64,000 nt of DNA from Bidens hawaiensis (taxonomy: Eukaryota; Streptophyta; Magnoliopsida; Asterales; Asteraceae): assembly GCA_021521415.1 (NCBI GenBank), contig JAIQDT010011257.1, positions 1 to 64,000 of the forward strand, written 5' to 3'. A program made the position numbers and the translations under genes. This document shows positions 9,868-22,394 of the stretch, piece by piece; position 1 is the first letter of the stretch; each line of letters opens with the position of its first letter. Below the pieces are notes generated by a model, which was not told where the DNA came from, did not search any database, and was given only the letters and a program-made list of their open reading frames with translations.

Positions 9868-12800
9868 TCATACCTCCGGTGATGTTTGACGGTTTGCCGG
9901 GTTTCGCGGTTTTCGGTGTTTGGTTAGCCCTTCAAAGAGGTGAGGATACTTTTTCATCATGTGATCCTCGCGTTCCCATGTGAACTCCGGTCCACGTCTC
10001 GAGTTCCAACGAACCTTAACAATTGGAATTTTGCTGTGTTTGAGCGTTTTGGTTTCCCAATCCAAAACCTCGACTGGTTCCTCAATGAACCGTAACTGTT
10101 CATCAACTTGTAGTTCCTCCAAAGGGACTACTTGGGTTTCATCAGATAGGCATTTCTTCAAATTTGATACGTGGAATACATCGTGTACGCCACTGAGTTC
10201 TGTTGGTAGGTCCAGTCGGTACGCCACCGGACCAATGCGCTCAGTTATCCGGTACGGACCAACATATCGTGGGTTGAGTTTGTTTCGCTTACCAAAGCGA
10301 ACCACACCTTTCCAGGGTGAGACTTTGAGTAACACTCGATCGTTTACTTGAAATTCGAGAGGTTTTCGGCGCTTGTCGGCGTAACTCTTTTGGCGATCTC
10401 GTGCTGCTGCCATGCGATTTCGGATTCGAACAATCTTTTCCGAGGTTTCGAGTACCAGTTCCGGACCAGTGATTTGGCTATCACCCACCTCTGCCCAGCA
10501 GAGTGGTGATCGACACTTCCGTCCGTACAGCGCTTCAAACGGCGCTACCTTAATACTTGCGTGGTAGCTGTTATTATACGAAAACTCTACCAAGGGTAAG
10601 TGGGGTTCCCAACTTTTTCCGAAATCTAAGACGCATGCACGCAACATATCCTCCAGGGTCTGAATAGTCCGTTCACTTTGCCCATCCGTCTGAGGATGGT
10701 ATACGGTACTCATATCGAGACGTGTGCCCAGTGCGCTTTGCAGCGACTTCCAAAAGTGTGAGGTAAAACGAGAATCTCGATCGGAAATGATCGAGACAGG
10801 CACTTCGTGTCTCGACACTACTTCCTTCATGTAGACACGAGTCAGTCTTTCCATTTTGTCTGTTTCCTTAATCGCTAGGAAGTGCGCCGATTTAGTCAAC
10901 CGGTCAACGATCACCCAGATGGTATCGCATCCCGTCGGTGTTTTAGGCAAACCCGTAATAAAGTCCATTGAGATGTGTTCCCATTTCCACATTGGGAGTT
11001 CCGGTTGTTGCAGTAGACCAGATGGTTTCTGGTACTCTATCTTGACTCTGGCACAAGTCAAGCATTTGCTCACGTAGGTGGCAATGTCGGCTTTCATGTT
11101 CGGCCACCAGTAAAGTTCCTTTAAATCATGATACATTTTATCTGAGCCAGGGTGGATAGAATATCGGGACTTGTGAGCTTCGTCCATCACTAGAGTTCTC
11201 AATTCTCCGTATCGTGGAACCCAAATCCGGTTCTCAAAATATCGGACCCCGTCCGATCTGGTTTCAAGTTGCTTGCTCATGCCCCGCATGAGTTCCGATG
11301 GAAGATTATCATCTTTCAACGCTTCCAGTTGCGCATCGCGAATTTGATCGGGTAAGCTGGCATGAATCGTAAGTTGCAATGCTCTCACCCGTCTGGGTTT
11401 ATCTGTTTCTTTTCTGCTGAGGGCGTCGGCCACCACATTGGCCTTGCCAGGGTGGTACTTGATGGCACAATCGTAATCTTTAAGCAGCTCGACCCAACGA
11501 CGCTGTCGCATGTTCAGCTCCTTCTGATCGTAGATATGTTGGAGACTCTTGTGGTCGGTGTAAATGGTAAACTTGGTACCGTACAAGTAATGCCTCCATA
11601 TCTTAAGAGCAAACACTACAGCTCCGAGTTCCAAATCGTGGGTCGTGTAGTTCTTCTCGTGAACCCGTAGTTGTCTAGAGGCGTAGGCTATAACCTTCTC
11701 GAGTTGCATCAGCACACAACCGAGACCTTGTATAGATGCGTCACAGTGTACCTCAAAGTTTTCCGTTCCCTCGGGGAGAGCTAAAATAGGGGCGCTACAA
11801 AGCTTGGTTTTCAACAGTTGAAAAGCGGATTCTTGCGCGTCACCCCAGTTGTACTTAGTGCCCTTGTGAGTCAAAGCGGTGAGGGGTTGAGCAATCTTTG
11901 AAAATCCCTCGATGAAACGCCGATAGTAGCCGGCCAGTCCTAGGAATTGTCGCACCTCAGTCGGAGTCTTAGGTGCTTCCCAGTTTTTGATGGCCTCTAC
12001 CTTACCGGGATCGACATGGATACCATTCTCGTTGATCACATGTCCTAAAAAGTGAACCTCGCGAAGCCAGAATTCACATTTCAAGAGTTTAGCATACAGT
12101 TGTTCCTTCTTCAGTAGTTCCAGAATTATCCTTAAGTGCTCTTCGTGGTCAGTCTCGTTCTTGGAATAGACGAGAATATCATCGATGAAAACAATCACGA
12201 ACTTGTCGAGGTACGCCTTGCATACTCGATTCATGAGATCCATAAATACGGCTGGTGCGTTGGTTAGGCCAAAAGGCATAACCGAAAACTCGTAGTGACC
12301 ATACCGTGTTCTGAAAGCCGTTTTTGAAATATCTTCTTCGCGCACTCTCAGCTGGTGATAACCGGATCGTAGATCGATCTTCGAGTAGTAACTCGATCCC
12401 TGAAGCTGGTCAAACAAATCATCAATTCGAGGTAAAGGATAACGGTTCTTGACCGTCATCTTGTTCAACTCCCGGTAGTCGATGCACATTCGGAAAGTCC
12501 CGTCTTTCTTTCGGACAAACAAGACAGGGGCTCCCCATGGCGATGAGCTAGGTCGGATAAAACCTTTATCCAACAAATCTTGCAACTGGGTGGACAACTC
12601 CTGAAGTTCCGCCGGTGCGAGCCGATACGGGGCTCGTGCTATGGGTGCTGCACCGGGTGTCAACTCGATCTGAAATTCGACTTGACGAATAGGAGGGAGT
12701 CCAGGTAAATCCTCCGGGAAAACTTCCGGGAAGTCTCGCACAACCGGTATGTCTTCAATTCGTTTCTCCTCCGCGGGTTTCTCAACAATCTGCGCCAAAA

Positions 12801-14472
12801 TTGCCGGATGACCCTTTCGTAAATACTTCTGTGCCTTCATAAGAGTAATGACGCTGGTGGTCATGCCGCTTCTCTCGCCTCGGACCGAAATGATCTCGCC
12901 AGAAGGGGTGGTAATATGGACTATCTTATCATGGCATATAATCTCCGCTCGGTTCTCGGATAACCAGTCCATGCCGACAACGACATCGAAACTACTAAGC
13001 GTAAAAGGAATAAGGTCGATGTCAAAGACATGACCTGACAGTTTCAACTTACATCCCGCAAGTATATGAGTTGTTATCACAGTTTTACCGTTAGCTAATT
13101 CAACAGGAAACTTAGCGTCTAACGGGGTTGGAGTAAGGTTTAAAAGTTGGCTAAAGGCCTTTGACACAAAACTCCTATCAGCTCCAGTGTCAAACAAAAC
13201 AGAAGCAAAACAATCGTTTACAGGGAACTTACCAGACACCACATGCGGATCTCTGCGGGCTTGACCTGATCCAATCACAAACGCTCTTCCTTTGCCATTT
13301 CCTCCACCATTACTGCCACTTCCATTGCCCCCATTGTTGTCATTATGTTTCAGCTTGGGGCAATCCTTCCGGAAATGACCTTCCTGTCCACATTCAAAAC
13401 ATCCCTTAGTCGTCATCGGTGGCTTAGGAGCACCCTTCGCCGCAAGGTCTCCTCTACATTCCTTCGCTTGATGACCTATCTTTCCGCATCTTTGACACTT
13501 GACACGGTCACATTGACCAACATGATGAAAGTTGCACCTGTTGCACTTTGGATATTTCCCAACATATCCGCTCGAAACCTGCCCGCTACCGTTGTTGTTG
13601 TTGTTGTGATTCTGAGTGTTGAAACTCCGAGTAAATTCGGGCTTACGGTAGTGGTGTTGCGGTGGGAGGTTTGAGGATGAAGATCTGGTGTTGTCAAACT
13701 TTCTCTTCCCGCTGTTCGGGTTGCTGTTGTTGTTACTGTTGCTGACGTGGTCATTACTCGGGTTGTCACGGGCTTTAACAGTCGAACCCCTCGGTGGTAA
13801 CGCACCCTGGGTCACAGCCTGATCCGTCAGTTTGTGAGCCAAACGGATCGCTTGTTGGATCGTGGCTGGTCTGGAAGACGTCACCATACCCTGAATCTGT
13901 GGTGCTAACCCATCAATGTACATCTCTATTCTCTTGCTCGGCGGATCCACCATCCGCGGACACATCACTGCCAACTCGTGCGAACGAGTAGTGTAGCTTT
14001 CAATCTCTGAACCCACCATTTTCAACGACCAAAACTCCGACTCTAACTTCGAAATTTCTTCCCTCGGACAGTACTCCTCTCGCATCATGTTTTTGAACTC
14101 CTCCCAGTTCATCGCGTTAGCCAGTTCCAATCCAAGGATCTGGACGTTCGAATTCCACCAAGTGAGGGCGGAATCCTCAAGTGTCCCAGCAGCGAATTTG
14201 ACCCTACTGGCAGGGGGACAATTACACATCTCAAAGGCCGACTCGGCCTTCTCAGCCCAACGCAGGAAGCCTATAGCTCCCTCAGTGCCCTTAAACGTAC
14301 TGGGCTTGCAGTCTAAGTAGTTCTTGAAGGTACATGCTCCATTCGGACCTCCTGTTTGATTTTGAATGTGTGCAGCTAAAGCGGCAGCAACATGGTCATT
14401 CAGCAGGGTTTGGAGTTCAGCTGCAGTCATGCTGATGTTACCTCGTCCTCGTCCAGCGTTTCTTCCGGCCAT
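9868..14472 (-). CDS. Ty3/gypsy chromovirus Gag-Pol polyprotein, right unit
   Basis: This 1534-aa uninterrupted polyprotein has the same domain order as the left copy: Gag, zinc knuckles, DTGA protease, RT with FIDD, RNase H, HHCC and D,D,E integrase, and chromodomain. Differences I can see from the left copy are Ile for Val near residue 36, Ile for Asn in the protease-RT region, two changes next to the second catalytic Asp of integrase (EVP against GVL), and one extra Ala in an alanine run. All catalytic motifs are intact. With complete LTRs on both sides and an intact ORF0, this unit has everything expected of an autonomous element. Transcription would start in LTR C. A possible 3' splice site (TAG at 14478-14476, minus strand) lies just before the start codon, so gag-pol might be read from a spliced RNA; that is inference. 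Confidence 0.97.
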   Translation of the reverse strand: MAGRNAGRGRGNISMTAAELQTLLNDHVAAALAAHIQNQTGGPNGACTFKNYLDCKPSTFKGTEGAIGFLRWAEKAESAFEMCNCPPASRVKFAAGTLEDSALTWWNSNVQILGLELANAMNWEEFKNMMREEYCPREEISKLESEFWSLKMVGSEIESYTTRSHELAVMCPRMVDPPSKRIEMYIDGLAPQIQGMVTSSRPATIQQAIRLAHKLTDQAVTQGALPPRGSTVKARDNPSNDHVSNSNNNSNPNSGKRKFDNTRSSSSNLPPQHHYRKPEFTRSFNTQNHNNNNNGSGQVSSGYVGKYPKCNRCNFHHVGQCDRVKCQRCGKIGHQAKECRGDLAAKGAPKPPMTTKGCFECGQEGHFRKDCPKLKHNDNNGGNGSGSNGGGNGKGRAFVIGSGQARRDPHVVSGKFPVNDCFASVLFDTGADRSFVSKAFSQLLNLTPTPLDAKFPVELANGKTVITTHILAGCKLKLSGHVFDIDLIPFTLSSFDVVVGMDWLSENRAEIICHDKIVHITTPSGEIISVRGERSGMTTSVITLMKAQKYLRKGHPAILAQIVEKPAEEKRIEDIPVVRDFPEVFPEDLPGLPPIRQVEFQIELTPGAAPIARAPYRLAPAELQELSTQLQDLLDKGFIRPSSSPWGAPVLFVRKKDGTFRMCIDYRELNKMTVKNRYPLPRIDDLFDQLQGSSYYSKIDLRSGYHQLRVREEDISKTAFRTRYGHYEFSVMPFGLTNAPAVFMDLMNRVCKAYLDKFVIVFIDDILVYSKNETDHEEHLRIILELLKKEQLYAKLLKCEFWLREVHFLGHVINENGIHVDPGKVEAIKNWEAPKTPTEVRQFLGLAGYYRRFIEGFSKIAQPLTALTHKGTKYNWGDAQESAFQLLKTKLCSAPILALPEGTENFEVHCDASIQGLGCVLMQLEKVIAYASRQLRVHEKNYTTHDLELGAVVFALKIWRHYLYGTKFTIYTDHKSLQHIYDQKELNMRQRRWVELLKDYDCAIKYHPGKANVVADALSRKETDKPRRVRALQLTIHASLPDQIRDAQLEALKDDNLPSELMRGMSKQLETRSDGVRYFENRIWVPRYGELRTLVMDEAHKSRYSIHPGSDKMYHDLKELYWWPNMKADIATYVSKCLTCARVKIEYQKPSGLLQQPELPMWKWEHISMDFITGLPKTPTGCDTIWVIVDRLTKSAHFLAIKETDKMERLTRVYMKEVVSRHEVPVSIISDRDSRFTSHFWKSLQSALGTRLDMSTVYHPQTDGQSERTIQTLEDMLRACVLDFGKSWEPHLPLVEFSYNNSYHASIKVAPFEALYGRKCRSPLCWAEVGDSQITGPELVLETSEKIVRIRNRMAAARDRQKSYADKRRKPLEFQVNDRVLLKVSPWKGVVRFGKRNKLNPRYVGPYRITERIGPVAYRLDLPTELSGVHDVFHVSNLKKCLSDETQVVPLEELQVDEQLRFIEEPVEVLDWETKTLKHSKIPIVKVRWNSRRGPEFTWEREDHMMKKYPHLFEGLTKHRKPRNPANRQTSPEV

Positions 14473-14710
14473 TTCCTAGAATCATAGTATAAAACGTGAA
14501 TTTTTCTTTCATATACAACACACCATACATGTAATAAAAGATAGGTAAGAAAAAAAAAACAACATCACATCACAACCACTTATTAGTCTAATTAAAAATT
14601 CATGATTAAAACCATTGTATTCGCTACAAAGTATTTCCAATCAATCCTTAAAATTATAGAAAAATAATAGTTCGGATGGAGACAACCCCTCCATCTAAGT
14701 GTCATCCTCA

Positions 14711-15475
14711 CTAGATGTCGTCATCTGAGGACACCTCTGAATGTGCCTCCTCCTCAGCTGGTTCCTCCTCCGGTTCTTCTTCAGGTTCCTCCTCGGGCTC
14801 CTCTTCGGGATCTTCCTCGGGATCCTCCTCAGGCTCCTCTTCGGGATCTTCTTCAGGTTCTACATCAGGCTCTGCCTCGGGCTCTGCCTCAGGTTCTGCT
14901 ACGTTCTGGGCAAGTTGCATTTGTAGGATATCGCAACGTTCTAAGGCTATTTCGGTTCGGGTCCTTGCTTCTTGGAGTTGCTCTTGCAAGTCTATCATCT
15001 CGGCTTGCATCTTCATCATAACCTTGGTTTGTTGCTCACTAGTCTCTTGCATTTCTTTCATTGCCGCTGCCATGCGGGCAATCTCCTCCTGAGTCTCGGT
15101 TCCATCTTTAAACAGTCTGGCAACATTTTCTCTAGTGTAGAGCATGTAACCCACATCACGCTCCAAACAAGAAACGACAGCTGCGAGAACTCGCTCTACA
15201 GGTTCGGTTATAGGTGGTAGAGTGTTATGGTAAGCAGGGTGGTTCGGGTGAGGCAATGGGGGAACTTGTTCACGGTAGACCATACGTCTGATCATGTTGG
15301 GGTACCATTCCCAGCTAACGTTGTTGTCATACAAGCCTCCGGATAGGCGGTACCTCTTTGGTGCAGGAGCTTCGAGTTCCGGGACTACACGGGGTGGCGA
15401 GGCAGTAGGTAACTGCGGTTCCTTCCCGTGAGCATGCGTCATCGAATCGGATGATGATGAGGGTGGCGTCGACAT
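14711..15475 (-). CDS. ORF0: coiled-coil, acidic-tailed protein encoded between PBS and gag
   Basis: This 254-aa ORF lies between the primer-binding site and gag, on the same strand as gag-pol, with 238 bp between its stop and the gag start. Residues 1-45 are Ser/Pro-rich. Residues about 48-125 are rich in Trp, Tyr and Pro and hold a run of Pro-His-Pro-type residues. Residues about 125-190 look like a coiled coil, with many Met, Gln and Glu at heptad spacing. Residues about 195-240 are Glu-Pro/Asp-Pro repeats, followed by an acidic Ser-Asp end. I do not recognise the family and see no catalytic motif, zinc knuckle or signal peptide. An extra ORF before gag is known in Ogre/Tat elements, but I cannot say it is related. 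It might be a Gag partner or a regulator. A shifted copy in the left unit shows the same protein. Confidence 0.8.
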   Translation of the reverse strand: MSTPPSSSSDSMTHAHGKEPQLPTASPPRVVPELEAPAPKRYRLSGGLYDNNVSWEWYPNMIRRMVYREQVPPLPHPNHPAYHNTLPPITEPVERVLAAVVSCLERDVGYMLYTRENVARLFKDGTETQEEIARMAAAMKEMQETSEQQTKVMMKMQAEMIDLQEQLQEARTRTEIALERCDILQMQLAQNVAEPEAEPEAEPDVEPEEDPEEEPEEDPEEDPEEEPEEEPEEEPEEEPAEEEAHSEVSSDDDI

Positions 15476-15634
15476 TCCTACAGGTAAGCCGGGTATATGC
15501 GCGCGTATGAGTGAAGGAGATAAGGAAATAAGATTTCAAGACTACACAAACCTATGCAGTGCGTATCATTATAACTAATGGGTCGTCGCGGTTATAGTCT
15601 AGTATGCATGCAGTTTCTAGTTCGCTATAACCAA

Positions 15635-15648
15635 TGGCTCTGATACCA
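15635..15648 (-). other. Primer-binding site, tRNA-iMet, right unit
   Basis: This is the same 14-base match to the 3' end of initiator methionine tRNA as in the left unit, 3 bases from the LTR boundary at 15652. Confidence 0.95.
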
Positions 15649-15651
15649 ATC

Positions 15652-18352
15652 TGTCACACCCTCAAAATCCACTAACGGAGTTTTACCGTCAGAGGGTGTG
15701 AACTGGCAGGATCGGAATCATTAGTTATAACCAAACCAAAGAAAAACGTTTAAATGAAAGTAAGTGCGGAAGCGTAAAACCTTAATTCAAAAGTTGCGTC
15801 ACGCAGGACGACTTAAAACCAAATGTAACTGTTAAAATTAAGTTTGCAGAATAAAAGTGTTTTCATTAATGCATGCTCCTAAACCGCGCGCCCGCCTCGG
15901 CTACCTGAGAATAACATACTAAAAGTGTCAACACAAGGTTGGTGAGTTCACAAGTAAAATAAGATAAATCGTTTAGCGTTTTGCGTAACCTCGTTACGAC
16001 GTTTAAATGTGGCGTAACCCCGTTACGACGTTTGAGTGTGTAACTACGTTACAGCGTTTAAGTGTGTAACCACGTTACAGCGTTTAAGTGTGTAACCACG
16101 TTACAGCGTTTAAGTGTTTTGCATTACCAGATAGTGTTATGTCAAATTATATATCGATAGGTAGCTAATCTATACAACAAGTATCGCTAAGTGGTTCGCG
16201 ACCGAAGCTGACTGTTTATCAAGTGCCCGTCACCAGGTCCTCCAGACCATGGTAAGTGTTAGCCAAAATTTACACCCACTCAACCTCCAGTTGAGCTTAG
16301 CGTCGGGTGGGGTTTGTCAAACCCAGTAGTACTAACCAAAAGTGACTCGCTATTCCAAATATTAACCGGTCCGATGTGTGGGACTTCAAATGTTACGTAT
16401 GCCGCTTAGCCTTTACAAGTGATATATAATTTATAACAAAATCTTTCATATGCGTTTATCTCAGAAAATATGTTTATCGGAGTATGTTATCTCCCCCAAG
16501 TGAAAAACGTTTGAAAACAGTTTAAGAGTGGGGTAAGTGAACTCACTGTTTGCGAAGAATATCCGATCTAGATCACCGAGTGATGCGCGTCGTAGAAAAC
16601 TCTCTAGCGTTCTAAAATAACAAAGAGATTTTCTAAGTATCGGAATGTTTAACGAGTCTCTAGACTCGGCACATAATACCTATGCACGTAACATGTTTCG
16701 TGTTTCGTTTGTGAATCGTGTGTGACTTAAACAAGTAAAATTGTGATACGATACATGAGTGAGCAATTACTTTCGTGTCACGTATTAATAACATACTTAT
16801 TAGCAATTATTCCCGTAGGGGCATTTTGGTCAACAAACAAAGACTAACTAACCATTATTCCCCATAAGGGCAATTTGGTCAATTCATGGCAATCAACTAG
16901 CAACTATTCCCCGCAAGGGTATTTTGGTCAAAATACAACAATTATATAAAAACTATCATATTTCATGCATTCCTATACAACTCAGCAGCTAGTTTCGTTA
17001 TGACAGAATTTCTACTTGAAAGATTGCACTAGTTTACCGATTATAACGTCTCAATTAATTTACCAAAAATTACCACAGGAGCATACATATCTTAGGTTTC
17101 CAGAACATCTTTTATCTTATTTTTATTCCATATAGATTGTTCATAATGATCAAAACATTACAGCTAACTTATATCAGTCAGATTCATGCACATCAGAATG
17201 TTATTTGCAATTCCCGTTAAACGAAAAATCCAATAAATGCAAGACCACTTGGGTTTGGTTCCTAACTCAGTGAGTCAACCTCCAGAAGTGGAACCAACCC
17301 AATTGGTCTCGTAGTTCATGAGATATAACATTTACAACATAACCTAACAGCAGGTCTAACAGCTCAGCTTTGCATCACGTTTTTGTAAAATCATAAAAGT
17401 ATACTTCCACTTATCCAAAAATTACGAATTTATACTTCATAGAAACTAGACTCAACCTAGTTTACTGCAGTACCCACAATCTCAATCAATTTTCACGTTT
17501 ACACTTCGTTACAGTCAGTTAAACATCGTATATACGTTCTGTCCAGAATCTGTTCACATCAAAACTCATCATAATAACAATCTATGAACTATCATGCATC
17601 CATATAACCCTCTAGACACTATAACTACTATCCATGCATATCAATCACACCATACATACAAGATTAGGGTTTGTGTTTTAATTCAAATCAAGAACAACAA
17701 TCAATCATGTATCAATATCAATCTAGTTATCAATCTATTATCCAACTAACAAGAATCATAACAATCACATACATACAAGATCGGCCGATTTAGGGTTTTC
17801 ACACAACCCATCAAACATCAAAATTAAACAACAAAGAGGTAAGAGATGATCAAGTATACCTTCCTAGCACCTAGTTCTTGGATTAATCTCTTGATTTGAT
17901 GTGTATATGTGTGTGATGGTGGACGGCAGCCGTGGGTCAAGAGAGGGAGAGAGAGCCGATCGGTGGTGTTGTAGGTTTAGAATAATAGGTTAGGGTTTGT
18001 TTATTAGTGATATATTTATAAACAAACAAGTTACACTCTAGTCCTTCTACTTTCAAGTGTTGTTTTTCTAGAACATTCTATCCTAACTTGCACATAATCA
18101 TGACAATAATATAACACATAATCCTAACACATAGTTATCACATCATTAGTGTTTTAGTGTGCTTCGTTTATTCCTCAATCGTTTGCGTTTCGGTGCAAAT
18201 CCCGAAAGACTACTACACATGTAGTAAGTGTTAAGCGTCATTTAGACCCTAGTTTAAATGTAATGAAGTATGCGTTATAGATTCAACGATCTTAAAGTTT
18301 GAATTAACGGAGTTGAGTTAACGAGGTTAACCTGAAATTGACGATTGTCACA
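15652..18352 (-). mobile_element. Chromovirus LTR C, complete
   Basis: This 2701-bp LTR is the 5' LTR of the right unit. It carries the same 26-bp minisatellite (about 15982-16117), GGTCAA blocks and TATA-like box (18008-18022) as LTR B. Two private changes near 18239 and 18246 separate it from LTRs A and B. It abuts older LINE-derived DNA at 18353. Confidence 0.95.
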
Positions 18353-18359
18353 CTTTTAT

Positions 18360-18947
18360 TCAAAATAAGGTCGATTCCTCAAACCGAGGACCGCCCACTA
18401 AACTTATAACATATACAAAGGAGAAATTCTCTAATCCTCCCAACTTAAATCCTTGAACTTCAATCAATTTTCTAACCAAAATAATAAGAGAACTTTTACA
18501 TTGGCAACTATAATTCTCCCGACGATTGGTCTGTTGTTGAAGATCTTGTCGGTTCGGGCTAGCCATATGCTCGAGCATGTAACAATACTAATGCCTTGCA
18601 TAATGTGCTTCCCACACCTTGTGCCTGCAACTCCTTTATAAAGCTCTAAACAATCCCAAACCCCAAAAACAAAAACGTTACCTATCTCGCACCATTAACC
18701 AATGGCCGCCCAAACTTTGAAAGCTATCAGACAACTCGACAGAAGATGCTCCACCGACTCATCACCCCACTCGCAACAAAAGTCGACCCATCTCCGTACG
18801 CCACGCCATAATAACACACTTAAGAGGTATCCATCTCACTGACCTTATAACGAAATGGTCCAGGTTACTTTTCTCATCTTGGATAATGTGCCTTACCTCT
18901 TTGATCGACAAATCTCCCAAGCTCCTGCTTTTAAGTGGGGCTCCCAC
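18360..18947 (-). pseudogene. LINE ORF2 3' remnant (zf-RVT region)
   Basis: Two short open stretches on the minus strand (18762-18947 and 18360-18578) and the shifted sequence between them resemble the C-terminal zinc-binding region of plant LINE reverse transcriptases. Visible are a VRWIPLKC...MAWRTEMGRL block, a DESVEHLL-like block and an IWLAR-type block. Stops and frameshifts interrupt it. It is probably an old L1-type insertion later cut by, or adjacent to, the chromovirus insertion. Confidence 0.7.
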
Positions 18948-19160
18948 TCCTGGTTAATGATGCATTGATTTTTAAGTGGGGATCCCGCTTCCGGTCTTCT
19001 CAAGAATGTTTGTGGAAGAAGTTGATATATTTTACTCATAAAGCTCGATCTCGTAATTTTTCTTTAGCACTTAGTTCTCAAATGGGAGGTAATTGGAAAT
19101 CTTTAGTGAAAAATATTGATAACTTTTCAGTGAGAGATTCTCCTTAATATTTTCATTACA
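18940..19160 (+). pseudogene. Possible LINE ORF2 fragment, plus strand
   Basis: The translation shows a KWGSRF...ECLWKKLI block and a GNWKSLVKNI block. These resemble the region just after the RT domain in plant LINEs, where a KWWWRF...LWxRVI motif is common. It stops near 19147. It lies head to head with the minus-strand remnant on its left. The fragment is short, so the call is tentative. Confidence 0.45.
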
Positions 19161-20790
19161 GTGCCATGGTGGGAAATAGTAAAATTATCCGTATTTGTCT
19201 AGTTAATAACCCCATGTATCCTTGACAACTGTACTACAACATAAACAAAACCATTATGCGACATAACTTACACATACCCATGAATTAGAATTACTCTAGC
19301 TTAAGTTTTAGATAACACAATTAAATTTTATTTGACATGTTTATCTCTCTCGTTTCATTTCATGTATAGTTTATTCGGCTACTTGTTAGAGATAAATAAA
19401 AACTACGACGTGCAGGGAGTGGGAATGTCACCGTCGGCCTCAACTCATTTGAGATCATTAAATTAGGAGTTGAAGAATTGGTAGTGTAATTATAGTGCAA
19501 TCAGTTTCTGTAATTTTCTATCCATATACGTGCACCCGAACTACCGGTTGCCATCACCATAATTAGAAATATTTAAACACAAATTTAAATTTAACTCGTT
19601 ATCAAAATGCCTAAAATTGCTCCTCGATTCCTGTTTGCAAACAACTGGCTACACTTTTTGATATAAAAAGACAACCCGTATCAACACAACTAGAATCGGG
19701 TTCAAATATAATGTCCAACTTATATTGAAGAGATACAATTATAATAAAAATTTTAAAGATGAATGTGCTCCAAGTGTTTGAAAACTCTACGACTCGCCTC
19801 TTCATCTGCTTGCTCAGTTTAAACTTTTTGTACCAGAAGATTTTAGAAAATACAAGTTAGTTAATCTAATTAGGATATAAAAAAAAGGATGATTCACCGT
19901 CCATCATCACCAAACAAATGGTTAAATATCATTAGGAATAAACATACGGGCGAATATGAGGGTTACGAGTTCTTAAAATTTCATTCACATTCAACTACTC
20001 CGCTGAAAGTAAAATTTCAGTCTCATTCAACCGATGAAAGTTTGTTTTTTACAGAACATAAATATCAAGAATTAGAAAAACACAACACATATATATAAAG
20101 TTAAATAAAACATCAAACCCATAAAAACTTACATCTTCAAGAAGTTGAAATTCTTATAGCTACACGCTTGCCTGTTCTTTTTCGGGCTATTTTGACCTTG
20201 ACATAATGTTTAGAAGTTGAATATTTGCAACTTAAATCTTTTACTTCACCACATAGATGGAACCATACCTTCTATGAACACACTGGGCGACATGTACGAG
20301 ATCATTTAGATTGACATCATCTATCTCTAGGGGATGGTGTATTGTACACAACGATCAACAGATACATATGTTAGTTATCTGGATCATTTTTCTAATATGT
20401 ACCATATCAACATTTTTATACTAACACCTCATCGATTTGATAATTTGTAGGAGGTTTATTAACAAGAGATGAAAACACAAGTACGGTCAAGCTTCACCAT
20501 AAATGAACCTGATTTATGGGCACGTATACAAACAAGAGGTTATAGGACCCATGTAATCATGATTGAATTTTCGGATCTCAACTACGTGGTGACCGGGACA
20601 CCAACATTATCTTATGAGACAGTACCATCATTTACCGAGTACATGTAATCACTACAAAGGGTATGTTATTATTATTATTATAACTATAAATATGCAGGGG
20701 GTGTTCTTTGAGTTTATTAATTGGGTTTCCGGTAGATCGGGTTCTTTGTGTTTCATATTATAATCGTTAATCGATTGGGCTTTGGTAAAA
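19160..20790. other. AT-rich DNA, nothing recognised
   Basis: I see only short open frames with no recognisable motif (for example 19889-20098, 69 aa), AT-rich sequence and a short ATT microsatellite near 20668-20682. It is probably decayed repeat DNA. Confidence 0.5.
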
Positions 20791-21721
20791 TGTTGGGATA
20801 AAAAATGATCAAGGAAGATTGGAATCTTCTCAACCTCCTCAACAAATACGCTAAGTATGGAATACGAGCAAACTAGGCACTTCGAGCAAGCCTAATGCTT
20901 ATTCAAGCAAGGTATCTTACATCGAGCAAGGTTATCTACTGGAATTATTCTAAGTGTTTAGTTCGATCAAACTACACTTCATAAAGAAAGGTTGTTCTTC
21001 AGTCGAGCAAGGTTTGTTTCAGAGATACCGTTGACTTAACCAAGCTTAAACCAAGTAATTTGGTGATTCGAGAAAGTTATCAATAATGATGATCTCAAGC
21101 ACACTTGTAGGAAGTTAAAGGACTTTTTATAAGGACTTCTACGAGCAAGGTTCAATCTCGAGCAAGCTACAGTACCCAGCACATTTAGTTTGCTAGAACA
21201 CGTCTTTGACAAAAGGTTGAAGAGATCAAGAAGAACAAGGTTGCTCGTAGGATATTCTCAAGAACAATTTGATTATATCATGAATATTGAAGTCTTCTTG
21301 AAGAATAAGCTTTCTCGAAGAACTGTTCCAGCACACTAATGGATTACAAGGTTTGCTTGATAAAGACAAGAGCTTACTGGAGGACCTATCTTATACTTGT
21401 AATAGTTTTGAATACGTTTGAATGTGTTTTAACAATGATTAGGGTTTTCTAGAAGGTCTCAGGTGTGGCTATATAAGGAAATACTATGTCACATTTATGA
21501 CAACGGTGAAAAACAACAGATTACACACTTTCCAAGCAGACATAATATTTTCGTACGAAAAATAGCCAAAACTGACATATTATCTAGAAACCCTAAAGTT
21601 ATTCATTAGTATTATTGATTAATATTAATGAAAATCTTTCAAGTCTCTTGTGTGTTTGTTATCATTCGGTTATTATAGAAACATTTTGGTTACTACTGAT
21701 TCCGCATTTAGTAATCCAACA
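20791..21721. mobile_element. Probable solo LTR (~930 bp), copia-like
   Basis: The segment starts TGTTGGGAT and ends ATCCAACA, the usual inverted TG...CA ends of an LTR. It contains GGCTATATAAGG near 21467, a good promoter-like TATA box on the plus strand. The left half has at least six copies of a GAGCAAG(G) motif, typical of a repeated U3 regulatory region. No internal coding region, primer-binding site or partner LTR is next to it. The flanks (GTAAA and CTCCT) do not show a clear target duplication, so it may be decayed. Confidence 0.55.
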
Positions 21722-22394
21722 CTCCTTTAAAAATGTCATTTTCCGTACAACGCTTAACTAGGATTTATTAATGTTAATCCTATCATGTTTAAATTTTGCT
21801 AATTTTAATCATAACGAGTCTAGCATGAGCCGTTAAGTAATTTATTTTTATTACATGAAATACCGGATTAATCCGCCGAATAAGGACATTGATGATATAA
21901 TTTTTTTAAACGAATCGAATATAACTAACGAACCTATAAGGTCTACATACTAAGTGTAAGGCCCCATTCTTAGTGCCTCACTTTGGGCGTTGGATTTACT
22001 CATAAACACAGTTCTAAATATCAGAGTTAACTAAAACTTTTTGCGGAATATAAAACTTCAACATACATTTCATATCAAAAAAACTTGTCGTAATTAAATA
22101 TCTTTGTCTTTCAAAATAAACATCAATCATAATAACATCATAAGTCTTCATATGCCAATTTCTTATTTTGCTGCCATGTGTCCTCCTCAAGCCAGCTGCC
22201 TCATCCTACTCACATGCGTGCATACTAAAAGTCAGCTACGCTGAGTGAGTTTTAGTTAATCAAGCAACATACATACATACACATACTTTCATATACGCAT
22301 CCGAAGATACATATCAAATACTTTACCTGTTAAATTCTTACATACATCCTCTCACATCATCACACTTTCATAATTTCATAATATCTAATTTTTC

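Larger units (their letters stand above)
1..18352 (-). mobile_element. Tandem Tekay-like chromovirus array (LTR-internal-LTR-internal-LTR)
   Basis: Two internal regions (1121-7034 and 9736-15651) alternate with three LTRs: 1-1120 (cut by the window edge), 7035-9735 and 15652-18352. The two complete LTRs are both 2701 bp. All parts lie in the same minus-strand orientation, and the middle LTR is shared as the 3' LTR of the right unit and the 5' LTR of the left unit. The units differ by few changes: a 6-bp indel near 347-365, an Ala codon indel near 10405, one extra G near 6731 and scattered substitutions. No target duplication separates the units, so this is not simple nesting. Unequal recombination between LTRs is the likely origin. 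The base context after the right LTR is CTTTT; the left partner lies outside the window. Confidence 0.93.
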
